A stretch of 64,000 nucleotides of DNA from Didymodactylos carnosus (Eukaryota > Rotifera > Eurotatoria > Philodinida > Philodinidae), in assembly GCA_905250885.1 (NCBI GenBank), contig CAJNOQ010000091.1, positions 1-64,000 of the forward strand. The letters run 5' to 3'. The notes beneath the pieces are model-generated. The model saw only the letters and a program-made list of their open reading frames with translations. It did not search any database and was not told the DNA's origin. Made by a program: the position numbers and the translations under genes. Positions 10,016-21,931 of this stretch are shown here, piece after piece. The first letter of the stretch is position 1; the number at the start of each line of letters is the position of its first letter.

Positions 10016-12377
10016 CACAGAGTGAGATGAAAAAATCTTCGCTGAGCCAAAACCAAAGTTTTGAATTTTTCTTTAAAGTCTCCCCGTTTATAGAGGACAA
10101 GTCGAAGTATATGCTCTAAAGTTTTTTCGACTTTCTGCCATTATCTATGTCTGAGAAACAAATTAATTACTTAAAAGAACATTGCTAAGTTTTCGACTTA
10201 CCAGATTTACTGAGTGATCAAAAAATCTAAACTTCTAATGTAGCCCATCTTGTAGTCCGTGAAGTTCTCTATCAGAATAACATTGCTTTAATTTTTTCAT
10301 TGAGTCGTTTTTTTGCAAGTGGGACTTTAAACTGGTGAAGTAGACTAAATTAATGTTAAAATTAGCACTAATTAGTCAATAACAGAAAGGAAAGAAGAAA
10401 AATTTTTACATATTTTCTCGTAATAATATTCTACACACATTTCTCTATCGCAAGCACTACGCTTTTATGATGAATGGAGAATGGAGAGGAAATATTTTAA
10501 TAATAGCCTCATGCTAAAAAATTTAACAATATTTTTTTAAGCAATTAATTTTTTTCCCAGTCAGATAATGCCAATAAGGCGAAAAAACTTTAGGATTACT
10601 TCGAATTATCCTCTACAAACTGCGAAAGTACTAGGAAAATTTAAACTCCTTCTTAAGCTATTCGTTATGATATTGATAAGAAAATCACAAAAAAAAATTC
10701 TAACACTGTCATTTTCATTTTTATATTTATCTTGTGAGCCAATACATTCATTTTTATATTTTCCGATAGTGTGGTTACTTTTAGCAAACAAAATTAACGG
10801 TATCCTGAAGTTTTAACTTGTTTGACGTGTTTTTGAATGAATAGCGACTTTTTTATTATTAGCCTGAAAATCCTAATTTTTGTAAAGCTCAATTTTTACC
10901 AAGTTTCTGGACTTATTTTCAAATCAAACATTGCTGAAAGATTTAGCGTTGTCAATTACGTATATTTCATGCGATTTCAAGTCTCTTCGATGTCACTGAG
11001 TACAAATCCTGAAATTTGAAGAAAATCCGATACCATATCGGAATGTCCGAAAACCGTGGTCTCGCCTGACCTCCATTTTGAACAGAACACTTTCGGCTAT
11101 CTACTGATACAAACAGACCAATCTACTACCACGCGTTTTTGGGATAACCAGGCCACTTTCTCAGAAGGCAAACTTTTGTTGGGGCTCCTTTCCGAATTAT
11201 AAGGTTTTCAAAATCAAAATCAAGATTTTACGGGAGGTTTTTATCATTTTTTTATATCTGGAAAAGAAAGACTTAGAAGCCCAAAAGAAAAATTTGTATG
11301 CTGAGATATTGTGTCAGATACCGGTGGTAAAATTTCGAACACGATTGGATGAAGTTTTAATCGTAATGTACATGGATGAAAACGGAAGTTTTCTATAAAA
11401 CCAATAGAAGAACATGTCACAAATTCTGTGCAAAAAAAACACCGATTTTCTTTTCCGATGTTCTAGCTATGCCGCTATAAATCGTGTTTTCGGCGGCTTT
11501 GGTTTTAAGACATTGCACGCGTCGGGATGGCCATGCGGTTAGACTATGTCATAAAAAATTTTTATCACTATTTCAATCCTTACCTGTTTGAATAGCAGTT
11601 AATAGAAATATGAAAAGTGAAAGTAGAGAAGCATCAGTTGACGTGTGACGCATTGAAGAAACTGAACGAAAAATTGAATGTTAACCTAATTAAACTCTTG
11701 CTAAATTACGCCTGATTATTCTGTGACGAAATCGTGTAGCAAGAAAAAATATATACATCAAGAGCTCAAACTGGTTTATTTTTCTTATCTGTTTGTTTTA
11801 AAGAAGTGAGATGTTGATTTTGATCTAAACAAATGTTCTGTTCTTCCTCTATATCAAAGTATGTGGAAATCTGTCGAAAAAAGAAAAATCTCTCTTTCTG
11901 TTATTGTGATAGAACATCTCATTAACACATTATGGAACTCATATTCTGGAGTTCGTCATGTACTATATTTATTCAGAGGGGAATAATCCTGTTAGAAATA
12001 CATCTGTCATTCAAATAAATATATTTTTTTAACCATCGGTATCCTTTCTGCATCAGCTCAGAAAAATTAGTTTAAAAATTCTCTGCTTAGGTAAACTGAA
12101 AACTGTGTAAAATCGCGTGCTCTATAAAATCCGATCAAAATTAAGTTGAAAAAACAGTGGACCAAAATCAAAGAAAATTGGCTAATCTCCTTTATTTATT
12201 TATTAATTCAATATGCTACACGTTGTCATATATTTACTTAACCTTCGTATTAGTGTTTCTGTTCTATCTCGTTTCAACAAAAACATATCTAAAGATCGAT
12301 TTCCAACCTCCTAGTGATAAGAATGACAGTAAATAAACGAATGTAGCAAAAATGATATTAATCTTAACACAAAAAGA

Positions 12378-12742
12378 AGTTTGGAAATGGCATATTCTAT
12401 CAATTTTGAAAAGTGATATCAGTTTGGAAAACGATTTTTCTATTAAGAAAAAAATGATCTCAGTTTGGAAAATGAGCTTTTAGTTTCTATTTTATTAAAA
12501 TATGGATTCGTAAACTGTATATAATATAAATTATATATACTAGATAAAGTGTATATGTAATACTAGATATATACTAAATAAAGTGTATAATTTATATTAT
12601 ATACAGTTTATGAATCCATATTTTAATAAAATAGAAACTAAAAGCTCATTTTCCAAACTGAGATCATTTTTTTCTTAATGGAAAAACCGTTTCCAAACTG
12701 ATATCACTTTTCAAAATTGATAGAATATGCCATTTCCAAACT
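12378..12742. repeat. Near-perfect 365-bp palindrome
   Basis: Arms of about 160 bp (12378-12535 and 12582-12742) are almost exactly complementary. The order is AGTTTGGAAATGGCATATTC, GAAAAGTGATATCAGTTTGG, ATGATCTCAGTTTGGAAAAT and TTTTATTAAAATATGGATTC, then an AT-rich centre repeating ACTAGATATATAC/AGATAAAGTGTAT. The word CAGTTTGGAAA appears at regular intervals. Non-coding. The very low divergence between arms suggests a recent insertion or gene conversion. Confidence 0.85.
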
Positions 12743-12951
12743 GAGATCAGTTTTATTTCTTTAATTATAAAAAGTGATCTCAATTAAGAAACCTCGGTAC
12801 AATCATATCCTGATGATGATAATAGTTTAAACATCTAAAGCTCAGTATAACAAATGATTTTTTGAATAAAATTGAAACAATTATGTATTTTGTAGCAGTC
12901 TTATACTTTCTTCTTTGATATTAATTTTTATATATGTGTATAACTACGTAT

Positions 12952-13013
12952 TATCTATCGGGATATTTTTTTAATCGGGATATTTATATATCTATCGGGA
13001 TATTTTTTTAATT
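12952..13013. repeat. Tandem repeat, ~38-bp period
   Basis: ATCTATCGGGATATTTTTTT followed by AAT occurs at 12952 and again at 12990, with a partial copy (AATCGGGATATTTAT) between. No coding role. Confidence 0.6.
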
Positions 13014-13879
13014 TTTTTAGTTTCACAAATTCTTGTCTTTTTCAGAGCCTTTAAGACTTTTCCTTACACATAGTGTGATACAGAAAAGTGTTGTCTACAT
13101 AATATGACGTCTTCTGAAATTTTCCACTCATTTATGTGGAGATCTAAGCGTTACCGCAAATGTTACCAATGCATTGAGTATTATAGATACCATTAGACAG
13201 GTTACTTTTTCCATGGTGTTTGTATCATCGTAGCCCAGACTTTCCTCAATATTAGACTATGTTCAGCTCACAATTAAAAATTTTGTCAAAAAAGAGGAAG
13301 AAGGTTGCTCGTAGAGCATCGTCAGGCGAAAATAACTGAAGTATTTGCTGATGTTCCGTTTCATTATCTGAAGATTTATACAGTTGTAGTATGAACGGCG
13401 ATCTTCGCATGAGACGATTGCAGAAAATATTTCCTCTTAAATCAGCCTTAAATATACATTATCAGACGTAGTTTTTTACGCTCATTACGAATATCGACAT
13501 TATTTTTTAACAAAAATCTGGTTGTGAATTAAAATATCTATAATTAAATGTTTTAGGGTTTTTTAATTTCGATTGGCTGACCAACTTATTTCTTTCCAAA
13601 ATTTTATAACCTATGCTGCCAGACGAAGAATTAAATTTTCTACAAAATACACTATTTGCTTTGAAGTTTGAAAATGAGAAAAGGTATTTTATAAGGAAAA
13701 CAAGGTTTCGCCATTTTTTTGCTAATTAGCACAAATGTTTTATAGCTCTTTTTTTAAAGAGGATTTTCAAAGCGTGATAGTTTTCAACAGCGGAAATTTA
13801 CAAGTAATACACAAATGAAAAATACTAATAATAATAAAATAAGTCATTTTCCATTGAGATTGTATCATATATCCAAATT

Positions 13880-14640
13880 ATTTGAACGCTGAAACTCGGA
13901 CTCATCAAGTATTTGATTGATACGCAAATAGTGCCACTACTCATTCTCATAATCGAGATGAAACAGCCGGTATCAGAGGCGTATCTGCCTTTCGTGAAGT
14001 TCTGGATGTACCGTTACCTCATGCACTCGGAATTGATCGCATGCACACGATTTTTTTGTGCCATAGCAAAAAAATTAATGGAATTAATTCAATCATCTAT
14101 GACAACAGAAGATATAAATCGTATATCACAAAAACTTCGTCATCCTTTGCATATTCATATACAAAGACGACCACATGGTTTCGATACTGTCCACAAATGG
14201 AAGACCAATGAAATAAGAGTATTTATTTTATACATTGGCCTTCCATTATTGTGTACTGTAGCATTAGAGATTTTGTTATGTACGTTGTTATACAACGTCT
14301 TTTTGCAAGATAATTCGATTAAAAACCCAAACAGAGGCCGTGCTTTTTCACCATTAATCAAACTCTACATCGAAAATTTAGATGCTAAAAAAATTCAGAT
14401 GTTATACCATCAGAAATAGGGACAATAACAACACATACACCCACTCATTTGCCGCCTCATTGTTTCAAGTTTGACCGGCTTGATTGGTTAAAGTATTTTG
14501 TTTTTGAATCTTTCCTAGGTTTTTTAAAATCGTTTGTTAAAGGCTCCGCTGGAGCAGGGAAGCAAATAACTTTTGGCTTTTCGAGTAATTTTGCGTTAAA
14601 AACATTCTATGACAAAAGAGCGATTTTGCTACAATAATTT
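13880..14640 (+). mobile_element. CACTA/Tnp2-type transposase relic
   Basis: Three blocks in order match the conserved part of Tnp2/EnSpm-like transposases. The first is GIRGVSAFREVLDVPLPHAL with GIDRMHTIFLCHSKK (13973-14080), the D.MH...G core. The second is VHKWKTNEIRVFILYIGLPL (about 14190-14245), the W...E.R.FLLY block. The third is FESFLGFLKSFVKGSAGAGK (about 14505-14565), the FE...G.L...HGT block. The first block lies in a different frame from the second, so at least one frameshift is present and the gene is dead. No terminal repeats were located. The 168-codon ORF 13913-14419 covers the second block but is out of frame over the first. Confidence 0.7.
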
Positions 14641-14949
14641 CAACATAAGTTTGTAATTTCAACAAAAAAAATTGTATGGTAGTAATATTTTAACAGACAC
14701 AACCTTTCGAACTGTTAAAAAATGTGCGCTATCAAAACAATGTTCGGTTCGATCCTCTTTTTTTTTTGCTTTTTTTCGCAAATGCATCGTTACATCGTGC
14801 CAATGCAACATATGATTCATTTTTATATAAACATAAGGGAATTGCTATAGTTATTTGATTTCATTTGAAACGAATAGTTTGCACCTCTGTCTGTAGAAGA
14901 AACTACAATCATTTTTATGTGCCACTATAGCAATCGAGATACCTGACAA

Positions 14950-16920
14950 GTATTTGTCCAATACACCAATACATTTAGGAGGACAAACTTTGAAAAAAAT
15001 GCATTATATATCATTTTGTAGCCCTCTCTCTCGAATGGTGTATAGTAGTCAAACAGTCATTCAGTCTGTTCAGACAGTCATTGCCTCTAGAAATATCAGT
15101 TTTCGTCCATTTTCGCATGAAGTACCCCTCGGCATGTTGATTTCGAAGCTACTGGTTCATCAACAAATTGATTTTATTCCATCTACATCTTACGCTCTTC
15201 AAAATCATCCCGGACAAGGACGTCTCTTATTACTAGCTATTTTGCTGTGGTTCTCTCTTCGCAATTTCCCTTTTTCATCTATAAACTCACCACTATTCCT
15301 TTTTATCATCAGAACAAGACTGTTCGCCTTGCTCATATACTCTCTTATCTTGCAGTGAATCCTCGAGATAATGCTAGTATTGAGTGGTACCCTGAAGATC
15401 TCTCTAACTATGATTTTAACCTCATGGCAACTTGTCGCGATACTTGCACTATCTCTACCAATATCTGTTTGACACAGATTCGCCATCACCGACCTCTAGG
15501 TAACTATTTTAGCGAAAAGGTTTCAAGTGCTCCCTTCTTTGTTCATCAACTATACGGTCCACTCTGGACCGTATCTGCTGCTGAAATCCTACATTGCATT
15601 AAAGTTTCCACATTATCGTCTCCCTCAAGTAGTCACAAAGTCTGCTAAACGAGCCTTTGATTTGCCCCCGGTCGCGCTGGTTAATGTTGCTTTCGTATCC
15701 TCGATTGCTTGTCCTGGCTTCACTCTCACGAGTCGTTCAACATCCCTTAGTCCTCAAACGTTCAGTATTTTTCACAACGGCACCTTTTTCTTATCTGACT
15801 CTGAAGTTTTTAATCTACATTCTGCACTGAATAATACCCTCGCCTGGTCCAAAGTTACGTACTTATCCTCCAATTTGGATCATCTTTTACATTATTTGCA
15901 TCAAACTTTTCCTACTCCATTTTATCATCATTCAAAACACCGTATCGTTTATCTTCGCCATCATTGCTCCTTGCAGCTTTGATTCTTCTGTACTGCGTCA
16001 CGGCGGTTCTTTACATCACTTGCAATTCTTTAAAGCGTATAATATTCCCTCAGCTTAAAATTCGTATTTCTGACGGTGTTGCTCTACCTAAAACCGCACC
16101 GCAATCCTTAATGTTCTTCCTGCATTGCATTGTGTGTCTTGTCTACTGGTTTTTGTGTTGTGTTTTTCAGGTCCATATCACCAGAACAAAAAAAATAAAG
16201 TTGGTTTAGAGTTGCTGAAAAGTGATTTTTCGTATTCAGCACACTCGATAACCCAGACGATTTCCTATTTTTGGTTCGGGGTACTTCTGAAAGTTTAAGA
16301 AAAATTTTGAAATAAAATGGCGCAAAAAGTTTTCCACGGAAAAATAATATTAATTTGAAAACTTTTCCTAAACTTTCGGAAGTACCTCGGGCCAAAACAG
16401 AAAATCTTCTGGGTCATCGAGTGTGCTGAATACGAAAAATCACTTTTCAGCAACTCTAAACCAACTTTATTTTTTTCCGGTGATATGTACTCTTTTAATT
16501 TCGTTTTAATCCTCTTTTATTTTTTCCGGTATTCCGGTTCCTTTTTCGTTCTTTCATGTCAACTACCCAATCCACCGACGTACGCTCCTACGAGGTCCGT
16601 CTCCTCGCGCTATGGCGTGCCATTCGAGCAGCATATGTCTCTCATCTCTCTACTATTTCCTCGATTGAGGACACTCTCACTCAAATACGCTTTTGACTTT
16701 TCGGCAATTATATATCTTCTCACAATTACTCTGACGCCCTCGAATGTATCGATAAATTTGAACATGCTCCTACCTCCGCTTTTGATCGTCGAAATAATAT
16801 TAATTCCGACGAACTTCTCCCCATTGTTTGGTATACTGTTCAGCTCCTTTCCGAGCTATACTCCTTGTATTTTGAACAGCTAATGGATATCAATGATGGC
16901 GCATGTCCCCAAAGCAAACT
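14950..16920 (+). mobile_element. Broken virus-like element relic with glycoprotein-like region
   Basis: A coding relic with C-rich codon use (CTC, TCC, GCC) unlike the AT-rich host genes. It includes a Cys-rich ectodomain-like part (about 15.36-15.65 kb), a hydrophobic segment (LLLAALILLYCVTAVLYITC, about 15.95-16.03 kb) followed by a basic tail, and a second compositionally similar coding part at 16.55-16.92 kb. The layout resembles an envelope-type glycoprotein plus another structural gene of an env-bearing retroelement or related virus. No polymerase or LTR was recognised, so the family is open. The relic is broken in several places and is interrupted by the foldback element at 16174-16487. 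Confidence 0.4.
16174..16487. mobile_element. Foldback element, CATATCACC family, copy 1
   Basis: The ends are CATATCACC and GGTGATATG, with arms of about 155 bp running inward (AAAGTTGGTTTAGAGTTGCT and its inverse) and a core GGGGTACTTCTGAAAGTTTA. The same terminal nonamer and a related core are found in the 316-bp element at 59718-60033. It is inserted in the virus-like relic. No gene inside. Confidence 0.75.
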
Positions 16921-16924
16921 CTCT

Positions 16925-17628
16925 CGTTAACAACCTTTTGTGACACCATTTATGGTTGTAATACGTTCGTTTACTACGACAGTATTAGGGAACATAGGAT
17001 TACGAGTCGTAAATCGATTTTACGGGCGGTGTTGAATCACTTAATGTAATGATTAAGTTTCCATAAACTAAAGTCAAGGAAAAAAGCTGCTCCCAGCTTT
17101 TAAGTGGTTGATTTTCTAACCAATAAAATATGTCTCAGCTACTGAGCTGTTGAAAATCGATCATAGAGTCGAACTTCGCGATCAAACAGCGGACGTCGAG
17201 TACTAGAGTGAAGCAGTAAACAATAGGAAGAATAGTACACGAATTTACGGTAAAACTGTCATTCTTCTCTCAACTTTGATTATGTTTGCCAGCTGGGCTA
17301 GCATGAGCCGCATACTTGTTTTTAAGTCTTCTCAAACAGTTTATAGCTCAACCTTTATTAACATATGATTTAGCGTACCAGAACATGTTGCTGGACAGTC
17401 TTCTGTTAACGCTTGTAAACCATACTAGACATTTTTCATAGATTAGGCTTCAAAAACAGCTAATATTGATCACAAAGAAACGTGATTAGACGATTAACCT
17501 GCGTTTGTTTCGGATTTTAACTTTTGAAGTGGATGTTTATCGCGTCTTATTCTAACGACAGAATTACATGGTGAGGTATATACGAAAACCAATTGTGTTT
17601 ATTTAAGATAAGCAAGTGAATTATTAAG
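16925..17628. other. Spacer upstream of the F-box gene
   Basis: No gene or clear repeat. The last ~150 bp presumably hold the promoter of the F-box gene. No TATA box is obvious. Confidence 0.4.
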
Positions 17629-19389
17629 ATGTCTACCAAATTTGAATCCGTGGCTAATGAACTATTTTTGGAAATCTTCGATTATTTGCCTGTTAGTGAC
17701 GTAATGAATTCATTTTTTAACTTAAATGAACGAATAAATCTGATATTAAAATCGTTGAAGATGCATATAGATTTGTCAAATATTAGTAAGCAAGAATTCA
17801 GCTACTATTGTCGAGTTATGCTACCAAAAATCAACAAACAAATAGTCTCAATAAAATTATCAAATATTTTGACACTCGATAGTATCAAACGTTTTAGTAC
17901 AATAGTTAAAATTGAAAAATTCACGCAGTTGAATAAATTAGTGCTCGTTCAAGTAAAATTTGTTGATTTGAAACATATTCTATCAAAACTAAACAATTTA
18001 AAGACGTTAATCATCATGTCAACAGATTATTCGGGTTTAGATACAGAACGGTTAAATATTTTAAAAATGATATTTGAATTAAAGTCTTTGAAAAAATGTC
18101 ATTTGCCTGTTATCGATGTATCAGATTTAGACGATTTAAAAACATCGAATATTGAACAATTAGCCGTTGATCATTGTACAATGAGCTGTTTAGGTATACC
18201 CTCAGACCCTCTGACAAAGTTAAATGTATAATATTTAAGTGACTTTATTTTTTCAGGTAAATTATTTTCTTACATTCCACATATTCAACGTTTAAGTGTC
18301 AATGTTTATGCTGATATGCAAAACTTGTCACCAATGTATGAAGATAAAAACAATGTTCCCAGTTTGACATTTTTGACGTTAAACACGAATGATATTCCAT
18401 TTGGGCAAGTGGAACTGTTACTATCATCTAGAAATTTATCTCAGTTACGTCATTTGTCATTTTCATTTAAAACTTATTCATGCAATGGTCGTTATTTAGA
18501 CTATGTTGATAGTCAAAAATGGGAATCTATCCTCTCGTCATTGTCATTGTTGAATCGATTTAAATTCCATATTGAAATTCCTATCAATAAATCTGTTGAT
18601 ATCGACACTTTATATTTAACATTCCAGCGTGACTTTTATCATCAACGCAAATGGTTTATTGATTTTGATATGTATTCTTATTTATATGATTATATTCTAA
18701 CCATACATACTAGACCATTTTCTCAAAAACATATTCGTACAGGTTTACAAACAAACGGTATTTATCATCAAGTTAAAAATTTACAATTAATGATTGACTC
18801 TCAACGGCAACGACACTCTCAGACACCACCACGTAAATATCCAAATGTAACATCATTAACGTTGATTGCTGCTAAACCTATTGATGAATCTTCTGTATTA
18901 TTCTATCTTTCTAAATCTATTCAATTTGAAAAATTAACTCATCTAAATATTCAGTTTGACAATTGTTCAAAACAACTATTATTAATGTGTCTTATGAAAT
19001 CGCCAAACGTATCTTCGTTAATTTTATCTGTGAAAAACGTATGGTCCAAAATAGTGGAAGACAATGTGTTGTTGGGTTATTTAAAAAAGATGATTAAAAC
19101 ATTAGTACTGTATCACGAGTTTGAAAGAATTTGTTCGACTGACGGTTTCCTAGATACATTTTCAAATATAGAATCTCTTACGTTGACAATAAAAACGATA
19201 GATGAGTGTTATTATCTGTTAACATCATTGTTACTAGACAAACAGATAAAAAAGTTAATGTATTTATCTATTCAGTTGCATGGTGGTGAGCAGTTTGAAC
19301 CAGACATAATGGCACATTGGATAAAAAACAATATATGGAAAAACGTGACATTTAAATGTAGTTCTTCGACTTTAGCTCTTTGGTTATAA
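17629..19389 (+). CDS. F-box protein with leucine-rich C-terminal region
   Basis: Probable substrate receptor of an SCF ubiquitin ligase. Two exons, 17629-18193 and 18257-19389, are joined across a 63-bp GT-AG intron (phase 1) to give 565 residues. Residues 6-40 form an F-box: ESVANELFLEIFDYLPVSDV followed by the N-L-N-R spacing typical of the fold. The remainder has irregular leucine-rich segments (FTQLNKLVLVQVKF, NNLKTLIIMSTDY, LTHLNIQFDN, KLMYLSIQLHGG) that would bind the substrate. An alternative donor at 18231 would make the intron about 30 bp, so the 18193 donor is preferred. A polyadenylation signal AATAAA lies at 19502. The target protein is unknown. The architecture resembles large lineage-specific F-box families (inference). 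Confidence 0.85.
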
Positions 19390-19794
19390 TATTTATTGTA
19401 TATAATCTTATAAAATCAGTAATTTTTATTGGTTTTTTAATTGTTTGAACTAACATGTATTTTCAATTTGTTGTTTTTTCGATTACATTATATTAAAAAT
19501 TAATAAACTAGATGTATTCTTCAAATCATCGTACTATCAACTGTCCCAAATTAATGATCAGAAAAGTTTTTGACGTATCCGCTGCATAAAAATAATCTGT
19601 TTTTTTTATTCGACGCAATATCATCTTGCGTAATAATTCTACGATATCCATTAAAAGATCTTAAGGGTTAAATTTTGGTTTTAAAAAAAGGAAAATCTTC
19701 GCTGAATATCTGATCGTTTGTCAAATATTTCAAAAAAAATCACTTGACAACTATTGATGAAATTGGTAAGAATTACATTTTGCTTCTTATTTAA

Positions 19795-20050
19795 TAGCAT
19801 CTCGAGAAAACTTCCTCTGGGACGAGTCAACTCATCTTACGAGGATGTGTTCATTCATCGTGGTGCACATTTTTATCAAATATAATATATTTGATATCTT
19901 ATATGTATTATCAAAAATGTTTTTCTTGAGACTAATCGACTCATCTTCGATGGATAGGTCAATTTATCCTTCAACTTTTTCGTCTGATGAAAAATGTAAA
20001 TAAATCAATCGACTACAGGATGGATGATTCATCAGAAATTTCCCCGTAGT
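19795..20050. repeat. Degenerate GACTCATC/GATGAGTC repeat block
   Basis: GACTCATC, CAACTCATC, GATGGATGATTCATC and similar words occur repeatedly in this stretch, with a small AT palindrome (ATATAATATATTTGATAT) near its centre. It resembles an old MITE but the ends are not clear. The remainder of 19390-20888 holds nothing assignable. Confidence 0.3.
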
Positions 20051-20888
20051 GTAAACTTCGTTTGTGGTTTGCCATTTTTATACTTCAGCGACTCAACTGT
20101 TGCTGCCCTTTGCAATTCTGGAAAAAAGATCTATTATTCTCGGTAAGAGAACACCAGACAAATAAGATTAGAAATACTTTCTTTCGTATAACAAATCAAA
20201 TTATTACCTTTCACTGTGTTTATTTTCAGACTATTTTACAATGTATAGAGGTTGTTTAATGCATCTAAGGTTCGTTTTTTAACCAATCAATGTCGACGAT
20301 GACTCATCACGTATAAATAACATGTATCTTGATCATCTCATTTAATTTTTATTTCAAATTAAACTGCATTTTAAATTATCAGTGGATTCAAGCGAGTGCA
20401 AGATGACTACCCACTTTGAAAATTTGATTTCTGCTCTGTTTTAAGCCGGTAAAATATGGAAAATGTGTTGTAAGCTGTGGAGATCTACTGCACTTAAAAT
20501 TCTCATGAAATATTGCTTTTGAAGAGATGTGTTTTCAATTCAAGTTAGAATTATTATAGAACTATTTATATTGACGGATAGTCAGTTCATTTCTAAGAGG
20601 TTTGAACTATGTCCTTTTGAGATTTATCGTTATTCTCGCTTAGCTTGTTTCCGACAATATGTACAATTTTTGCTGAGATAAAATATGCGAGATCAATTAT
20701 TTGTCTGCGAACGATATTGATCAATAACCAAACGACCTCCGTTGTAGAACAATTCATGTTCGAAGCGTCTATGTATTAAATGGTTATTTTCATCGCCTAA
20801 AACGTCAAATAGATTTTTTGTTTATGAATCTTCTTTACATGTTTATTATTTACCTAGATAGAAGCTTTTTAATTTTTAAAATAAAAAA

Positions 20889-21386
20889 ATGTCAAAAGTG
20901 CAAAAACAACGTGTTCAGACATTTGGTCGTAAGAAGACAGCAACTGCTGTTGCCGTGTGCCAGTCAGGTAAGCAAGAAGATAACTAATTTTGTCGCTTCT
21001 AGGATAATTATTTCTGTTTTTATTTAGGTCACGGTTCAATTCGAGTGAATGGTCGTCCACTTCATCTAGTTGAACCACAAGTATTACGTTTTAAACTAGA
21101 AGAACCAATATACCTACTTGGAAAAGAAAAATTTTCAAAAGTTGATATCCGTGTACGTGTTAAAGGTGGTGGAAGAATTGCACAAATTTATGCTATTCGA
21201 CAAGCAATAGCCAAATCATTAGTAGCCTATACACAGAAATTTGTTGACGAAGCAACAAAAAAACAAATTAAAGATACACTTGTACAATATGATCGTTCTT
21301 TACTTGTTGCTGATCCAAGACGTTGTGAACCAAAAAAATTTGGTGGACCGGGTGCACGTGCAAAATATCAAAAATCATATCGTTAA
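20889..21386 (+). CDS. RPS16: 40S ribosomal protein S16 (uS9)
   Basis: Component of the small ribosomal subunit whose C-terminal tail reaches the P-site tRNA. Exon 1 (20889-20967) encodes [20 protein letters not shown] and the start of the [12 protein letters not shown] motif. A 60-bp intron splits that Gly codon in phase 1. Exon 2 (21028-21386) carries [40 protein letters not shown] and the invariant C-terminal KSYR. The total of 145 residues matches the animal family (about 146). The ATG at 20889 is the only start that keeps the N-terminus. Overlapping AATAAA signals lie at 21507-21516. The gene looks fully intact. Confidence 0.98.
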
Positions 21387-21506
21387 ACAATCAACAACAA
21401 CAAGAAGATCAATTTGTAATATCAGTAAAAATTATCTTTTTGTTATTTTCCTTTTTGTATGGAAAAATTGTTTTGTTTAAAAACAGCTATATGATGATGA
21501 TAATTT

Positions 21507-21516
21507 AATAAATAAA
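21507..21516 (+). promoter_or_regulatory. Polyadenylation signals of RPS16
   Basis: Two overlapping AATAAA hexamers about 120 bases after the RPS16 stop codon. Confidence 0.6.
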
Positions 21517-21931
21517 ACCGGGACGATCTTTTGACATCAGAATGTAACTTTTTATTTCATTAAAAATATGGGATGAATTTATTCTGATAAAGACAATTGT
21601 TATATCGTCATCATTCGTTTTCCGAATAGCAAGAGTTTGTTTTTATTGGTATTTTTCTGATGGTCTCTTTTACCCATTATTCCTTATGACTACCTTGGAA
21701 ATGAATATAAGTTTATATATTTTATTTGCAATTTTACATATAGCATGTTGTAATTCAATTAAATGTGCTCATACACATTTGACGAGGGGAACTTTTAATA
21801 TTCCACTACCAGAGTCTTTTTAGCCACGTAGTATCATCACGTAAGTAAAAAGATTTCTACCTCTTTCTAACTGGTTTTAATATTTAAAACTATTGATTCT
21901 TCTCGAATTCTTGCTTTGATATATTATTAAG

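Larger units (their letters stand above)
8900..13879. other. Five-kilobase gene-free spacer with repeats
   Basis: No gene is supported on either strand. Open frames at 10568-11019 are low-complexity and lack protein-like composition. Separate entries cover the inverted repeat at 9770-10015, the palindrome at 12378-12742 and the tandem repeat at 12952-13013. Near 11520-11545 a stretch GGATGGCCATGCGGTTAGAC resembles a tRNA A-box, but no convincing B-box or cloverleaf follows. Confidence 0.5.

Noticed and set aside
11515-11590. tRNA-like A-box (GGATGGCCATGCGGTTAGAC)
   Set aside because: No matching acceptor stem, anticodon arm or convincing B-box could be drawn; possibly a tRNA-derived SINE remnant but not supportable.
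13255-13370. Minus-strand frame with HQQILQLFSPDDALRATFFL
   Set aside because: Looks protein-like but short, with no motif, start or splice context.
15205-15489. Minus-strand 94-codon frame
   Set aside because: Shadow of the plus-strand relic in the same region.
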